Assembly: GCA_902602415.1 (NCBI GenBank)
Contig: CACKQW010000010.1
Span: 1-47,453 of the forward strand
Source: an uncultured Bacteroidota bacterium
GTDB lineage: Bacteria; Bacteroidota; Bacteroidia; Flavobacteriales; Flavobacteriaceae
Direction of reading: 5' to 3'
DNA length: 47,453 nucleotides
How positions within the stretch are numbered: position 1 is the stretch's first letter; every line of letters begins with the position of its first letter. The notes beneath the pieces are model-generated. The model was not told the DNA's origin. It saw nothing but the letters and a program-made list of their open reading frames with translations, and ran no database searches. Made by a program: the position numbers and the translations under genes. This document shows positions 8,984 to 18,407 of the stretch, in pieces.

Positions 8984-9304
8984 ATGGAGAGAGATGAAAT
9001 TTATTCAAAAGCATTAAGAGCTGGTAGAAGAACATATTTTTTTGACGTAAGATCAACAAAAGCAGGAGATTACTATCTTACTGTTACCGAAAGTAAAAAG
9101 TTTACAGAAGAGGACGGTACATTTCATTTTAAAAAGCATAAAATATATCTGTATAAAGAAGATTTTAGTGAATTTAAGAATATTCTAGATGAAATGACTG
9201 ATTATATCATTTCAGAAAAAGGTGAAGAAGTTATAAGTGAAAAACATCAAAAGGATTTCAAAAAAGATGATGAAAATGTTGAGGATGAAAATAATGAGAA
9301 TTAG
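8984..9304 (+). CDS. DUF3276 (Bacteroidota Pur-alpha-like) protein
   Basis: The 106-residue protein matches the DUF3276/PUR-alpha family. The conserved start is EIYSKALRAGRRTYFFDVR, then KAGDYYLTVTESKK and FHFKKHKIYLYKEDF. The tail (about residues 85-106) is highly acidic and lysine-rich. Pur-alpha proteins bind single-stranded nucleic acid, and a similar role is inferred here. The gene lies 56 bases after the ABC exporter and overlaps the start of the M14 peptidase gene by 11 bases. Confidence 0.9.
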   Translation: MERDEIYSKALRAGRRTYFFDVRSTKAGDYYLTVTESKKFTEEDGTFHFKKHKIYLYKEDFSEFKNILDEMTDYIISEKGEEVISEKHQKDFKKDDENVEDENNEN

Positions 9305-11819
9305 TTTCGTAAAACTTTTCATACACATTTTTTTTCTAATAAGTGCTAATCTATTTGCTCAACAGGATTCCTTAAATCTAGAATATTATTTTTCAAGTGA
9401 TCAATTATTAAATCTTGATCCAAAAATTCCCACACCCCAATCTATTCTTGGCTTCGATGTTGGGGAATGGCATGTTTCTCATGATAAATTAGTAAGCTAC
9501 ATGTATGCACTTTCCAAAGCATCAAGCAGAGTATCTATTGAAAATAGAGGAAAGACTTATGAAAATAGAGACCTAATTTTATTAACAATTACTTCTGAAA
9601 AAAATCATTCTAATATTGAAACTATTATTTCTAATAGAAAAAAAATTTATGATAATTCTTTAGATATTTCTAATAGTCCTGCTATTATTTATCAGGGTTT
9701 TTCAATTCATGGAAATGAACCCAGCGGATCAAATTCAAGTTTATTACTTGCTTATTATTTAGCTGCCTCAAATGATCAATTTGTAATTGACTTGCTAAAC
9801 AATTCTGTTATTTTAATTGATCCTTGCATGAATCCAGATGGGTTACAAAGATTTGCAAGTTGGGTAAATAGCAATAAAAGTAAAACTCCTAATGGAAATA
9901 ATTATGACAGAGAATTTAATGAAACCTGGCCTAGAGGGAGGACTAATCACTATTGGTTTGATTTAAACAGAGATTGGTTAGCTGCACAACATCCCGAATC
10001 TCAAGCAAGAATTAAGACATTTAATAAATGGGTTCCCCATATTTTGACAGATCATCACGAAATGGAAACTAATTCTACTTTCTTCTTCCAGCCTGGTGTT
10101 AAAAGTAGAACCCACCCATTAACGTCAAAAGCAAATCAAGATCTAACAAAAAAAATTGCAAAATATCATGTAAAAAATTTTGATAATAATGGAGTCCTTT
10201 ATTTTAGCGGGGAGAGATTTGATGATTTTTTCTATGGTAAAGGCTCTACTTTTCCTGACATTAATGGATCAATTGGAATTTTATTCGAGCAGGCAAGTTC
10301 TAGAGGACACTTTCAAAATTCTGCAAATGGTATATTAACTTTTTCTAAAACAATTAAAAATCAGTTAATTGTTAGTCTCTCAAGCTTAGAAGCATTAGTC
10401 GATTTAAAAGAGGATTTACATAATTACCAACTAGATTTTTTTAAAAATTCAAAAAAAGAATCGAACAAGTATAAAAATGAAGCTATCATCTTTGGCGATA
10501 ACACGGACACATACAGAGTTGACAAAATGGCTGAGGTGCTTTTAAGACATGAAATTGATGTTTATAAACTTGAAGATGATATAATGCATAAAAAAATTGT
10601 TTATAATCGTGATAATTCATACTTAATTCCTAAAAATCAAAAAAAATTCAAATTGATTGAAGCTATATTTGACAAACGGACAAACTTTAATGATAGTTTA
10701 TTTTACGATGTATCCGCCTGGACATTCCCTTATGCTTTTGATTTAAATTTTGATATGGGTGTATCAAACTTTAAACTAGGTAAGAAGCTGCAAAATATTG
10801 AAGATAAAAAATATAAAAAAGTTGAAGATAACGCATATGCTTATTTAATAGATTGGTGTAACTATAATGCTCCTGCAGCGTTAAATCATTTACTGAACAA
10901 TAAAATTATAACCAAAGTTGCAACAAAAGAGTTTGAAATTAATAATAGGTCCTTTAGTTATGGGACACTACTGATTCCATTTGAAATAAACAGATCAAAA
11001 AAAATAAAAAGTGCTTTTGAATATATTAGTAATGAACTAAATATTGAAATACACACAGTAAAATCTGGTGATTCTGATGGACCAGATCTTGGAAGTAATT
11101 CTTTTAAAAAAATAAATAAAAAAGAGATTGCCCTTATTATAGGGAATGGGGTTAATGCTTATGATGCTGGTGAAGTTTGGCATTTGTTAGATTACAGAAG
11201 TTCAATTGCAGTTACAAAATTGGAAATTAATGATTTGAGCTATACAAATTTAGATCAATTTACAACCATAATTTTTCCAGATTATAAAAAAGAAAATGAA
11301 AAAGTTTACAAAAAACTGAAAAACTGGATTGACAGAGGCGGTACTTTAATTTCATACAAAGGAAATCTAAAGTCTTTGAATAAATATGATATGTTGAATA
11401 CAAAAAGTAAATCTAAAGATTTAGTAGCTGAAAAAGTAACTTTTGAAAATAAATCAAATTTTTATGGGGCTCAAGTGATTGGAGGTGCTATTTTTGAAAC
11501 AATTTTAGATCTATCACACCCTATCAACTATGGTAAAACAAGAAGTAAAATGCCAATTTTCAGAAATTCTACAATCTTTCTTGACCCAGACAATCAGAGT
11601 TACAATAATCCAATTGTTTATTCTCAAAATCCATTGCTAAGTGGTTACATCTCTAAAGAAAATTTAGACTTAATTAAAGGAAGTTCAGTAGTTAAGATTA
11701 AAGGAAACGGAAAGGGGAAAATAATTTATTTAACAGATAACACAAACTTTAGAGCATTTTGGTATGGAACAAATAAAATCTTAATGAATGCTATATTCTT
11801 TTCAGATATTATGAATTAG
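9294..11819 (+). CDS. Secreted M14-family zinc carboxypeptidase
   Basis: Starting at the ATG at 9294, the 841-residue product has a clean signal peptide (basic MRISFVKLF, hydrophobic core, ending LFAQQ). The frame is open upstream to 9237, but those extra 19 residues are Lys/Met-rich and would bury the signal. The M14 domain spans about residues 55-390. It shows zinc-ligand motif SIHGNEPSG, the substrate-binding DLNRDW, a third zinc histidine in LTDHHEMETNS, and a catalytic glutamate in GILFEQASSRG. A later region (ALIIGNGVNAYDAGEVW to WIDRGGTLISYKG) resembles the class I glutamine-amidotransferase-like fold often attached to these peptidases. It is probably exported and takes peptides in the periplasm or outside. 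Its 3' end overlaps the convergent gene by 11 bases. Confidence 0.88.
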   Translation: MRISFVKLFIHIFFLISANLFAQQDSLNLEYYFSSDQLLNLDPKIPTPQSILGFDVGEWHVSHDKLVSYMYALSKASSRVSIENRGKTYENRDLILLTITSEKNHSNIETIISNRKKIYDNSLDISNSPAIIYQGFSIHGNEPSGSNSSLLLAYYLAASNDQFVIDLLNNSVILIDPCMNPDGLQRFASWVNSNKSKTPNGNNYDREFNETWPRGRTNHYWFDLNRDWLAAQHPESQARIKTFNKWVPHILTDHHEMETNSTFFFQPGVKSRTHPLTSKANQDLTKKIAKYHVKNFDNNGVLYFSGERFDDFFYGKGSTFPDINGSIGILFEQASSRGHFQNSANGILTFSKTIKNQLIVSLSSLEALVDLKEDLHNYQLDFFKNSKKESNKYKNEAIIFGDNTDTYRVDKMAEVLLRHEIDVYKLEDDIMHKKIVYNRDNSYLIPKNQKKFKLIEAIFDKRTNFNDSLFYDVSAWTFPYAFDLNFDMGVSNFKLGKKLQNIEDKKYKKVEDNAYAYLIDWCNYNAPAALNHLLNNKIITKVATKEFEINNRSFSYGTLLIPFEINRSKKIKSAFEYISNELNIEIHTVKSGDSDGPDLGSNSFKKINKKEIALIIGNGVNAYDAGEVWHLLDYRSSIAVTKLEINDLSYTNLDQFTTIIFPDYKKENEKVYKKLKNWIDRGGTLISYKGNLKSLNKYDMLNTKSKSKDLVAEKVTFENKSNFYGAQVIGGAIFETILDLSHPINYGKTRSKMPIFRNSTIFLDPDNQSYNNPIVYSQNPLLSGYISKENLDLIKGSSVVKIKGNGKGKIIYLTDNTNFRAFWYGTNKILMNAIFFSDIMN

Positions 11820-12180
11820 ATTTTTTTCTATTTTCAATGAAGCTTCTAACAAAATAAATCATCGCAAAAAGAGAACTTAAAACCATTAGGAAAACTCTAA
11901 CAGCAGCGTCCACTCTGCCATTAGAAATAGCTTTAAATAGTGGCATTAGATTAGCAAAAGAAATAATAGTTAACAGCACCGCAATATGAGCAATTAACTT
12001 ATTACTTGTTTTGATTCCATTGTTACATAAAGCGATAAGAACACCAAGGGTAATTGGAATAAATGGGCTTTTATTCTCTATGATGCCGCTAAAAATTTCC
12101 GGATTAATATTGATTAAACCCCAAATGCCCATTATAATTAAAGTTATCGCATTGATTAAACTGGCTTTATGTGCTGTCAT
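11809..12180 (-). CDS. Small four-helix membrane protein of unknown function
   Basis: The 123-residue product has four hydrophobic segments, at about residues 8-26, 40-54, 63-82 and 95-113, and a basic tail (RKKSNS). The first segment starts TAHKASLINAITLIIMGIWG. I do not recognise a characterised family; it looks like an uncharacterised integral membrane protein of a type seen in flavobacteria. It converges on the M14 peptidase gene with an 11-base 3' overlap and is divergent from the thioredoxin-like gene with 47 bases between them. Confidence 0.7.
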   Translation of the reverse strand: MTAHKASLINAITLIIMGIWGLININPEIFSGIIENKSPFIPITLGVLIALCNNGIKTSNKLIAHIAVLLTIISFANLMPLFKAISNGRVDAAVRVFLMVLSSLFAMIYFVRSFIENRKKSNS

Positions 12181-12227
12181 TGTCTGAATTTTTTTGTAAA
12201 ATTACAATTATATATTAATTTAAAAAA

Positions 12228-12782
12228 ATGGCTAAAACACCCTCAAATATGGTCTCTTTGGGAACAACCGCCCCAAATTTCAAACTTCCTGATGTTATTT
12301 CACAAAAAATGGTTTCCTTAGAGGAAACAAGGGGCTTAAATGGAACTTTAATTATGTTTATTTGTAATCATTGTCCATATGTAAAACATGTAAATGCAAC
12401 AATTGTAAATTTGGCTAAAAAATACAAACAAAATGGAATTAATTTTATTGCTATTTCTAGTAATGATGTTGAAAATTACCCTGAAGATAGCCCCAAATTG
12501 ATGAAAGTAAATGCAGTAGAAAATAATTATATTTTCCCTTATTTGTATGATGAGTCACAGGAAATTGCCAAATCGTATGATGCTGCATGCACGCCAGATT
12601 TTTATCTATATGACTCAGATTTACTTTTAGTTTACAGAGGACAACTAGATGACTCACGTCCAGGAAACGGTTTAAGTTGTGACGGAAAAGATATTTCCAA
12701 TGCTATAGAATGTTTGATAAATGAAAAGGAAAATACACAAATTCAAAAACCTAGTATCGGATGTAACATCAAATGGAAATGA
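12228..12782 (+). CDS. Thioredoxin-like AhpC/TSA-family redox protein
   Basis: The 184-residue protein has a peroxiredoxin/redoxin layout with the N-terminal pattern TAPNFKLPDVISQKMVSLEE. The predicted active site is FICNHCPYVKHV, where a C-x-x-C pair (CNHC) sits at the thioredoxin position. Further core features are GINFIAISSNDVENYPEDS and CTPDFYLYDSD, the latter holding the cis-proline-type loop. No signal peptide is visible, so it is probably cytoplasmic. The redox partner is unknown. Its stop is 2 bases from the stop of the convergent immunophilin gene. Confidence 0.85.
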   Translation: MAKTPSNMVSLGTTAPNFKLPDVISQKMVSLEETRGLNGTLIMFICNHCPYVKHVNATIVNLAKKYKQNGINFIAISSNDVENYPEDSPKLMKVNAVENNYIFPYLYDESQEIAKSYDAACTPDFYLYDSDLLLVYRGQLDDSRPGNGLSCDGKDISNAIECLINEKENTQIQKPSIGCNIKWK

Positions 12783-12784
12783 AT

Positions 12785-13714
12785 TTATTCTACTGAAATT
12801 AATTCCACATCAAAAATTAATGTAGCATCGGGAGGGATAACTCCACCAGCCCCTGATTTTCCATAAGCAAGATCACTAGGAATAATAAAAGTAGCTTTTT
12901 CACCAACAGACAATAATGATATTCCTTCATCCCAGCCTTTGATCACCTGACCAACCCCTAGGGTAAAATCAATTGGTTGATTTCTTTTAAAGGAAGAATC
13001 AAAAACGGCACCATCCAAAAGCATTCCTTCATAATGCACTTTTACTTTTTTTCCAGATTCAGCCTTGACCGAATTTTTTCTCTCAATTATTTTATAAAGC
13101 AAACCCGATGATGTTTTTTTAAATCCAGCAGAAATCTTTTTTAATTTTTTTTCTAATTCTTCTCTCTCTTTTTTTTCTCGGTTTTGTTTTTCTGAATTAA
13201 ACTTATCAAACGCAGCTACAGGGTCGTAACTATTAGCATGATTACCTACAGCATTTATCCTAATGGATTTGACCTCATCATTTTGGACAATAGTATTTAC
13301 AACTTCCATTCCTGAAATTACCTTACCAAAAACAGTATGTTTATTATCGAGCCATGGGGTATCAATATGCGTAATAAAAAATTGACTGCCGTTTGTTGAA
13401 GGCCCTGCATTAGCCATTGATAGAATACCAGGACCATCATGTTTTAAGTCAGGGTGAAATTCATCATCAAATTTATATCCGGGATCTCCTGTTCCAGTTC
13501 CCAGAGGACACCCAGCTTGTATCATAAAGTCATTAATTACCCTATGAAATTTAAGTCCATCATAGTATGGAATTCCAATACTCTTAACTTTATTTTCGAT
13601 TTTTCCCAGGGATAAACCAACGAAGTTTCCTACTGTTCCCGGAACTTCTTGATAGAATAATTCTATTTTAATATCTCCTTTATTAGTGCTAATAGTTGCA
13701 AAAAGACCATCCAT
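12785..13714 (-). CDS. Cyclophilin-FKBP fusion peptidylprolyl isomerase (CFBP-type dual immunophilin)
   Basis: The 309-residue protein joins two unrelated prolyl-isomerase folds. Residues 1-157 are a cyclophilin with [28 protein letters not shown] and the [12 protein letters not shown] block. Residues about 160-200 form a charged, Lys/Glu-rich linker, likely helical. Residues 205-309 are an FKBP domain with [33 protein letters not shown] and the AYG...[11 protein letters not shown] end. Dual-family immunophilins in this order have been reported from flavobacteria. No signal peptide is present, so a cytoplasmic role in folding is inferred. The catalytic arginine of the cyclophilin (FHR) is intact. 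It lies downstream of recQ on the same strand. Confidence 0.93.
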   Translation of the reverse strand: MDGLFATISTNKGDIKIELFYQEVPGTVGNFVGLSLGKIENKVKSIGIPYYDGLKFHRVINDFMIQAGCPLGTGTGDPGYKFDDEFHPDLKHDGPGILSMANAGPSTNGSQFFITHIDTPWLDNKHTVFGKVISGMEVVNTIVQNDEVKSIRINAVGNHANSYDPVAAFDKFNSEKQNREKKEREELEKKLKKISAGFKKTSSGLLYKIIERKNSVKAESGKKVKVHYEGMLLDGAVFDSSFKRNQPIDFTLGVGQVIKGWDEGISLLSVGEKATFIIPSDLAYGKSGAGGVIPPDATLIFDVELISVE

Positions 13715-13754
13715 TTTTTTATTTTTTGCGAATATATCAAAATATTATTGTTTT

Positions 13755-15947
13755 TTAATTTGCCAAATCACTTAAAAATTTTATTCTGTAAAGCCTGATA
13801 TCAAATTCATCGAATTCTTCACTAAGATCTAGAATGCATTGATTAATATTATCAATTTCAGAATTCAAAAAATACTCTTTTAAATCGTCTTGTTGATCAT
13901 CATCTAAATATTGTTCCACACAAAAATCTAAATTAATTTTGGTGCCAGACAATACAATTGACTCCATTTCTTCAATTAATTTATCGATGCTGATTGATTT
14001 TGCATCAGCAATATCATCCAGACTAAGCTTTCTATCTAAACTCTGAATTATAAATAGCTTTAAAGAAGATTTTTTTCCAGAGGTTTTTACAATGATATCG
14101 TCAGGTTTTACAATATTATTTTTATTTACATAATCTTTAATTAGTGTAATAAATTTTTCACCAAACTTTCTTGCTTTTCCTTCACCTACACCATGAATTG
14201 TAGAAAGTTCCTGTAAAGTTGTTGGGTATTTTACACTCATCTCATTTAATGAGATGTCTTGAAAAACTATATATGGTGGTATTGATTTATTTTCAGAAAT
14301 TGTCTTTCTAAGTTTTTTTAACAAATTAATTAATTCTTTATCTGCAGCAGTAAATTTATTATGCTGAGAACCATTAATAGTAATTTTATTTATGTTCTCA
14401 AGCATAAAAAAATCAAATGGAGATTTTAAAAATTGTAATCCAATGCTTGAAATATGTAGATTTCCGTAATCTTCAATCTTTTTATTAATCATTCCCTCAG
14501 TTATTGCATGCCAAATCAAATTATTCCAAAAATCTTCATCTTTATCTTTTCCTTTTGAAAAATAGAAATTTGTTTCAATATTGTGAGAATTTAAGACCGA
14601 AGTCATCTCCCCCATTAGGATATTTATTAAAACTTTTTGTGTGTATATTGAATTTACAGAATTTAATAGATTTAGTAGAGTTACAAGCTCATCTTTAACA
14701 TTAGTTTTTTCTGAATCTTGAACCCGAATATTATCATCCATATTATGACCATCATCATTAGTTGAGTTAAAGTATTCACCAAAATACTTAAGTATATATT
14801 TTCTTCTACTCACTGTTGATTTACAATATCCAACAACCTCTTCTAAAAGCAACATTGATAAATCTTTTTCAGTTTTTGGCTTTGATGACATAAATTTCTT
14901 TAATTTTTCAACATCATTTTCTGAGAAAAATGCTAAACAATGGCCATCTCCACCGTCTCTTCCCGCTCTCCCAGTTTCTTGATAATATCCTTCTAAACTT
15001 TTTGGGATATCATAATGTATAACATATCTTATATCAGGTTTGTCTATACCCATTCCGAAAGCAATTGTAGCAACAATAACATCTATATCTTGCATCAAAA
15101 ATGAATCTTGATTTTGGTTTCTAATTTTTTTTTCCAAACCTGCGTGATATGGAATAGCATTAATATCATTTAATTTTAAAAATTCTGAAATTTCATCGAC
15201 TTTTTTTCTACTAAGACAATAAATAATTCCTGATTTACCTTCATTTTTTTTTATGAATTTTAAAAGTTCATAATTAACATTTTCATCTTTGACTCGTACT
15301 TCATAATATAGATTTGGTCTATTAAAAGAGGATTTAAATTTTTTTGCATTTTGGATTTTAAGATTTTTTATAATATCCAATTGAACTTTTTCTGTTGCAG
15401 TAGCTGTTAAAGCAATTACTGTTGATCTCGGACTTATCTCATCTAAAATTCGTCGTAAATTTCTATATTCTGGTCTGAAATCATGCCCCCATTCGCTAAT
15501 ACAATGGGCTTCATCAATAGCTAAAAAGGAAATTTTGATTGATTTTAAAGAATCAATATTAGACTGCTTCGCAAAAGATTCCGGAGACATATACAATAAC
15601 TTGGTTTTTTTATTTTTCACGTCTAAAAAAACCTGATTAATTTCTGCGCTTGACAAAGAAGAGTTTAATACATGGGCAATAGACTCATTTTCTAGGTATC
15701 CCCTGAGATTATCAACTTGATTTTTCATTAGTGCTATCAATGGAGATATTACAATTGCAGTTCCATCTTTTATTAATGCTGGAATTTGATAACACAAAGA
15801 TTTTCCTCCTCCAGTAGGCATAATTACCATTGAATTATCACCTTGAATAACGCTTAGAATAATCTGTTTTTGCTCTCCTTTGAAGCTTTTAAAGCCAAAC
15901 ACCTTGAGCAAAGTATCATCAATTAAGCTTTCGTAATTAATTTTCAT
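13755..15947 (-). CDS. recQ: ATP-dependent DNA helicase RecQ
   Basis: RecQ unwinds DNA 3' to 5' in recombination and repair. The 730 residues include Walker A at 45-50 (TGGGKS), the DEAH box in AIDEAHCISEWGHDFRPEYR, SALTATAT-type motif III (IALTATAT), and motif VI QETGRAGRDG. The zinc-binding region is altered or diffuse in this reading (YCKSTVSRRKYILKYFGE keeps one part). An HRDC domain is visible around residues 515-600 with a helix-hairpin-like segment ELSTIHGVGEGKARKFGEKF. The last 130 residues are the helical tail found in Bacteroidota RecQ. It is divergent from tatC across 122 bases. Confidence 0.95.
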   Translation of the reverse strand: MKINYESLIDDTLLKVFGFKSFKGEQKQIILSVIQGDNSMVIMPTGGGKSLCYQIPALIKDGTAIVISPLIALMKNQVDNLRGYLENESIAHVLNSSLSSAEINQVFLDVKNKKTKLLYMSPESFAKQSNIDSLKSIKISFLAIDEAHCISEWGHDFRPEYRNLRRILDEISPRSTVIALTATATEKVQLDIIKNLKIQNAKKFKSSFNRPNLYYEVRVKDENVNYELLKFIKKNEGKSGIIYCLSRKKVDEISEFLKLNDINAIPYHAGLEKKIRNQNQDSFLMQDIDVIVATIAFGMGIDKPDIRYVIHYDIPKSLEGYYQETGRAGRDGGDGHCLAFFSENDVEKLKKFMSSKPKTEKDLSMLLLEEVVGYCKSTVSRRKYILKYFGEYFNSTNDDGHNMDDNIRVQDSEKTNVKDELVTLLNLLNSVNSIYTQKVLINILMGEMTSVLNSHNIETNFYFSKGKDKDEDFWNNLIWHAITEGMINKKIEDYGNLHISSIGLQFLKSPFDFFMLENINKITINGSQHNKFTAADKELINLLKKLRKTISENKSIPPYIVFQDISLNEMSVKYPTTLQELSTIHGVGEGKARKFGEKFITLIKDYVNKNNIVKPDDIIVKTSGKKSSLKLFIIQSLDRKLSLDDIADAKSISIDKLIEEMESIVLSGTKINLDFCVEQYLDDDQQDDLKEYFLNSEIDNINQCILDLSEEFDEFDIRLYRIKFLSDLAN

Positions 15948-16069
15948 TAAAAGCTAAATATTTAGTTACTTTAAATTATGATAATCTTTTTGCTTTAAAG
16001 AATATCTTTGGTAAAATTTTTGTTTTTTTGCATTAAATAAATTTTGAATTATAATAAGAAGATTTCTAC

Positions 16070-16888
16070 GTGAGTACAAGTTCTAACAACATGTCTTTTT
16101 TGGAACATCTTGAAGAATTAAGATGGCATATAATAAGATCCATAGCAGCGATAGTCTTTTGTGGATTTATTTGTTTCATAATGAAAGATTTTATTTTTGA
16201 TACAATCATTTTTGGTCCAAAAAAAATGAGTTTTCCTACATACAAATTTTTGTGTCAAGCAGCTACAATTATTGGAGTTGAAACAAACTTTTGCGCTGAT
16301 ACTTTCCCATTTATCATTCAAAATAGGACCATGACTGGCCAATTTTCAGCACACATAATGACATCCATAATCGGTGGATTCATAATTTCTTTTCCTTACA
16401 TTCTTTATGAATTTTGGAAATTCATCAGCCCTGGGCTTTTAAAGAACGAAAAATCTAGCTCTAAAGGTTTTATATTTGTTTGTTCTGCACTCTTTTTTAT
16501 TGGAGTTTTATTTGGTTATTATGTTTTAACGCCTCTTTCAGTTAATTTTTTAGGAACATATCAAGTTTCGAAAGAAGTAATGAATGAAATTGATCTTGGC
16601 TCATTTATTTCACTTGTAAGATCCTCTTCCTTAGCATCTGGGATTATTTTTGAGCTACCTGTAATCGTTTATTTTCTTACCAAAATTGGATTGGTCACCC
16701 CAAAAACTCTTATACAATACAGAAAATATGCCCTGGTTTTGGTATTAATCCTTGCTGCAGTAATAACTCCTCCAGATGTTGCTAGTCAGATCATAGTAGC
16801 AATTCCCATAATAATTTTGTATCAATTTAGTATATTAATATCTAAACTTGTGCTAAAAAAACAAAAGAATGAAATTAAAGGCCTCTAA
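16070..16888 (+). CDS. tatC: Twin-arginine translocase subunit TatC
   Basis: TatC is the membrane receptor for folded proteins with twin-arginine signals. The 272 residues carry the family start MSFLEHLEELRWHIIRS, six membrane segments, and the loop ISFPYILYEFWKFISPGLLKNEK, which is diagnostic. The start used is GTG at 16070. An in-frame ATG at 16091 begins directly at the conserved MSFLEHLEEL block and is an equally good candidate. The gene overlaps lptB by 20 bases. No tatA is present in the window. Confidence 0.95.
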   Translation: MSTSSNNMSFLEHLEELRWHIIRSIAAIVFCGFICFIMKDFIFDTIIFGPKKMSFPTYKFLCQAATIIGVETNFCADTFPFIIQNRTMTGQFSAHIMTSIIGGFIISFPYILYEFWKFISPGLLKNEKSSSKGFIFVCSALFFIGVLFGYYVLTPLSVNFLGTYQVSKEVMNEIDLGSFISLVRSSSLASGIIFELPVIVYFLTKIGLVTPKTLIQYRKYALVLVLILAAVITPPDVASQIIVAIPIIILYQFSILISKLVLKKQKNEIKGL

Positions 16889-17603
16889 TCTTGTAAAGTC
16901 GTACTCTGGTAAAAATGTTGTAAAGCAAGTAAGTGTTGAGTTGAACCAAGGTGAAATCGTTGGTTTATTGGGACCTAATGGAGCGGGAAAAACCACTTCA
17001 TTTTATATGATTGTTGGTTTAATAAAAGCTAACGCAGGGAATATTTACTTAAACAAAAAAGAAATAACAAATTACCCAATGTACAAAAGAGCTCAAAATG
17101 GGATTGGATATTTAGCACAAGAATCATCAGTTTTTAGAAAAATGAGTGTTGAAGACAATATCTTAAGTGTATTAGAATTAACAAATCTTTCAAAAGAAGA
17201 ACAAATTCAAAAATGTGAATCCTTGCTTGAAGAGTTTGGATTGTTAGAGATACGTAAAAGAAGAGGTGACTTATTATCTGGAGGAGAGCGAAGAAGAACT
17301 GAAATTGCTAGAGCATTAGCAACAAATCCAAATTTTATTTTACTTGATGAGCCTTTTGCTGGAGTTGATCCGCTAGCCGTTGAAGACATCCAAAAAATTG
17401 TCAGAGACTTGACAAAAAAAAATATAGGAATATTAATTACTGATCATAATGTTCAAGAAACACTTGCTATCACTGACAGAACATACTTAATGTTTGAAGG
17501 AAAAATTTTACGTCATGGTAGTCCAGAGGATTTGGCTAATGATGAAATGGTAAGAAAAGTGTATCTAGGTAAAAACTTTGAACTTAGAAAAAAAACTATT
17601 TAG
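16869..17603 (+). CDS. lptB: Lipopolysaccharide export ABC transporter ATPase LptB
   Basis: LptB powers extraction of LPS from the inner membrane as part of LptB2FG. The 244 residues have Walker A GPNGAGKTTSFYMIVGL, the LptB-typical Q-loop region GIGYLAQESSVFRKMSVEDNI, signature LSGGERRRTEIARALA, Walker B FILLDEPFAGVDP and the switch histidine in ITDHNVQETL. The ATG lies inside tatC, 20 bases before its stop, so expression is probably coupled. Its 3' end overlaps the convergent pssA-like gene by 8 bases. Confidence 0.97.
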   Translation: MKLKASNLVKSYSGKNVVKQVSVELNQGEIVGLLGPNGAGKTTSFYMIVGLIKANAGNIYLNKKEITNYPMYKRAQNGIGYLAQESSVFRKMSVEDNILSVLELTNLSKEEQIQKCESLLEEFGLLEIRKRRGDLLSGGERRRTEIARALATNPNFILLDEPFAGVDPLAVEDIQKIVRDLTKKNIGILITDHNVQETLAITDRTYLMFEGKILRHGSPEDLANDEMVRKVYLGKNFELRKKTI

Positions 17604-18327
17604 AAGTTTTTCCATAAAAAGTAAAAGTTGACACCACTATATAAATTGTCATGATTAACGGTACAGAATAAAATCCTAACATATATAATAATATAGCAGA
17701 AGTAAATAGAATAAAAATTCTCCGTCTATTACCTTTCCATCTAAATTTATTGAATTTAAAACTTAATAATTTTAAGTTACAAACAAGTAAAAATGATGAT
17801 ACTAATACAAGTAATATAATTGAAGAATAGTTTAAAAAAAGATCTGTATACCTATTATTTTCAGAAACAATAACTGCAATTGAATAAATCAAAATAGTAT
17901 TTGCTGGGGTTGGCAGGCCTTTGAAATAATCAGAGTTTGATTTAGAAATATTAAATTTTGCTAGACGAATTGCAGAAGCAATTGTAACCAAAAAAGAAAA
18001 AAAGGGAACAACTGAGGACAAAATTGACCCAACAGATGACGATGGTGCTTGAATGAATAAATTATAAATTATTATTCCAGGAACAAGACCAAAACTAATC
18101 ATATCAGCTAATGAATCTAGCTGAATTCCAATATCTGATTGCATATTATAGGAACGAGCAATTAAACCATCAAAAAAATCTAAAATCAGACAAATAAATG
18201 TTAAAACAAAAATATATTGAATCTCAAGGTTATTTTCTACGAGAAGTAATACAGTTAAACATCCAAAAAATAGATTTAAAAGAGTTATTATATTGGCCAA
18301 AGAAAATATTTTCATTGAATTATGCAT
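17596..18327 (-). CDS. pssA: CDP-diacylglycerol-serine O-phosphatidyltransferase
   Basis: The enzyme makes phosphatidylserine, the precursor of phosphatidylethanolamine, in the inner membrane. The 243-residue protein has about seven to eight membrane segments. It carries the CDP-alcohol phosphotransferase motif in full: DGLIAR, eight residues, then G, three residues and DSLAD (about residues 53-75). The start SLANIITLLNLFFGC and the segment ISFGLVPGIIIY point to the serine-specific branch. Two methionines near the start are possible (residues 1 and 5). It converges with lptB, overlapping by 8 bases. Confidence 0.92.
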   Translation of the reverse strand: MHNSMKIFSLANIITLLNLFFGCLTVLLLVENNLEIQYIFVLTFICLILDFFDGLIARSYNMQSDIGIQLDSLADMISFGLVPGIIIYNLFIQAPSSSVGSILSSVVPFFSFLVTIASAIRLAKFNISKSNSDYFKGLPTPANTILIYSIAVIVSENNRYTDLFLNYSSIILLVLVSSFLLVCNLKLLSFKFNKFRWKGNRRRIFILFTSAILLYMLGFYSVPLIMTIYIVVSTFTFYGKTSK

Positions 18328-18407
18328 ATATGGTAAAACTAATGATTAATTACAGATAATGTTTTATTTTTAAAACAATATAAATAATTGTATGGTGTTA
18401 TTAAAGT

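Noticed and set aside
9237-9293. An upstream extension of the M14 peptidase start
   Set aside because: It would put a Lys/Met-rich stretch in front of a good signal peptide and lies wholly inside the DUF3276 gene.
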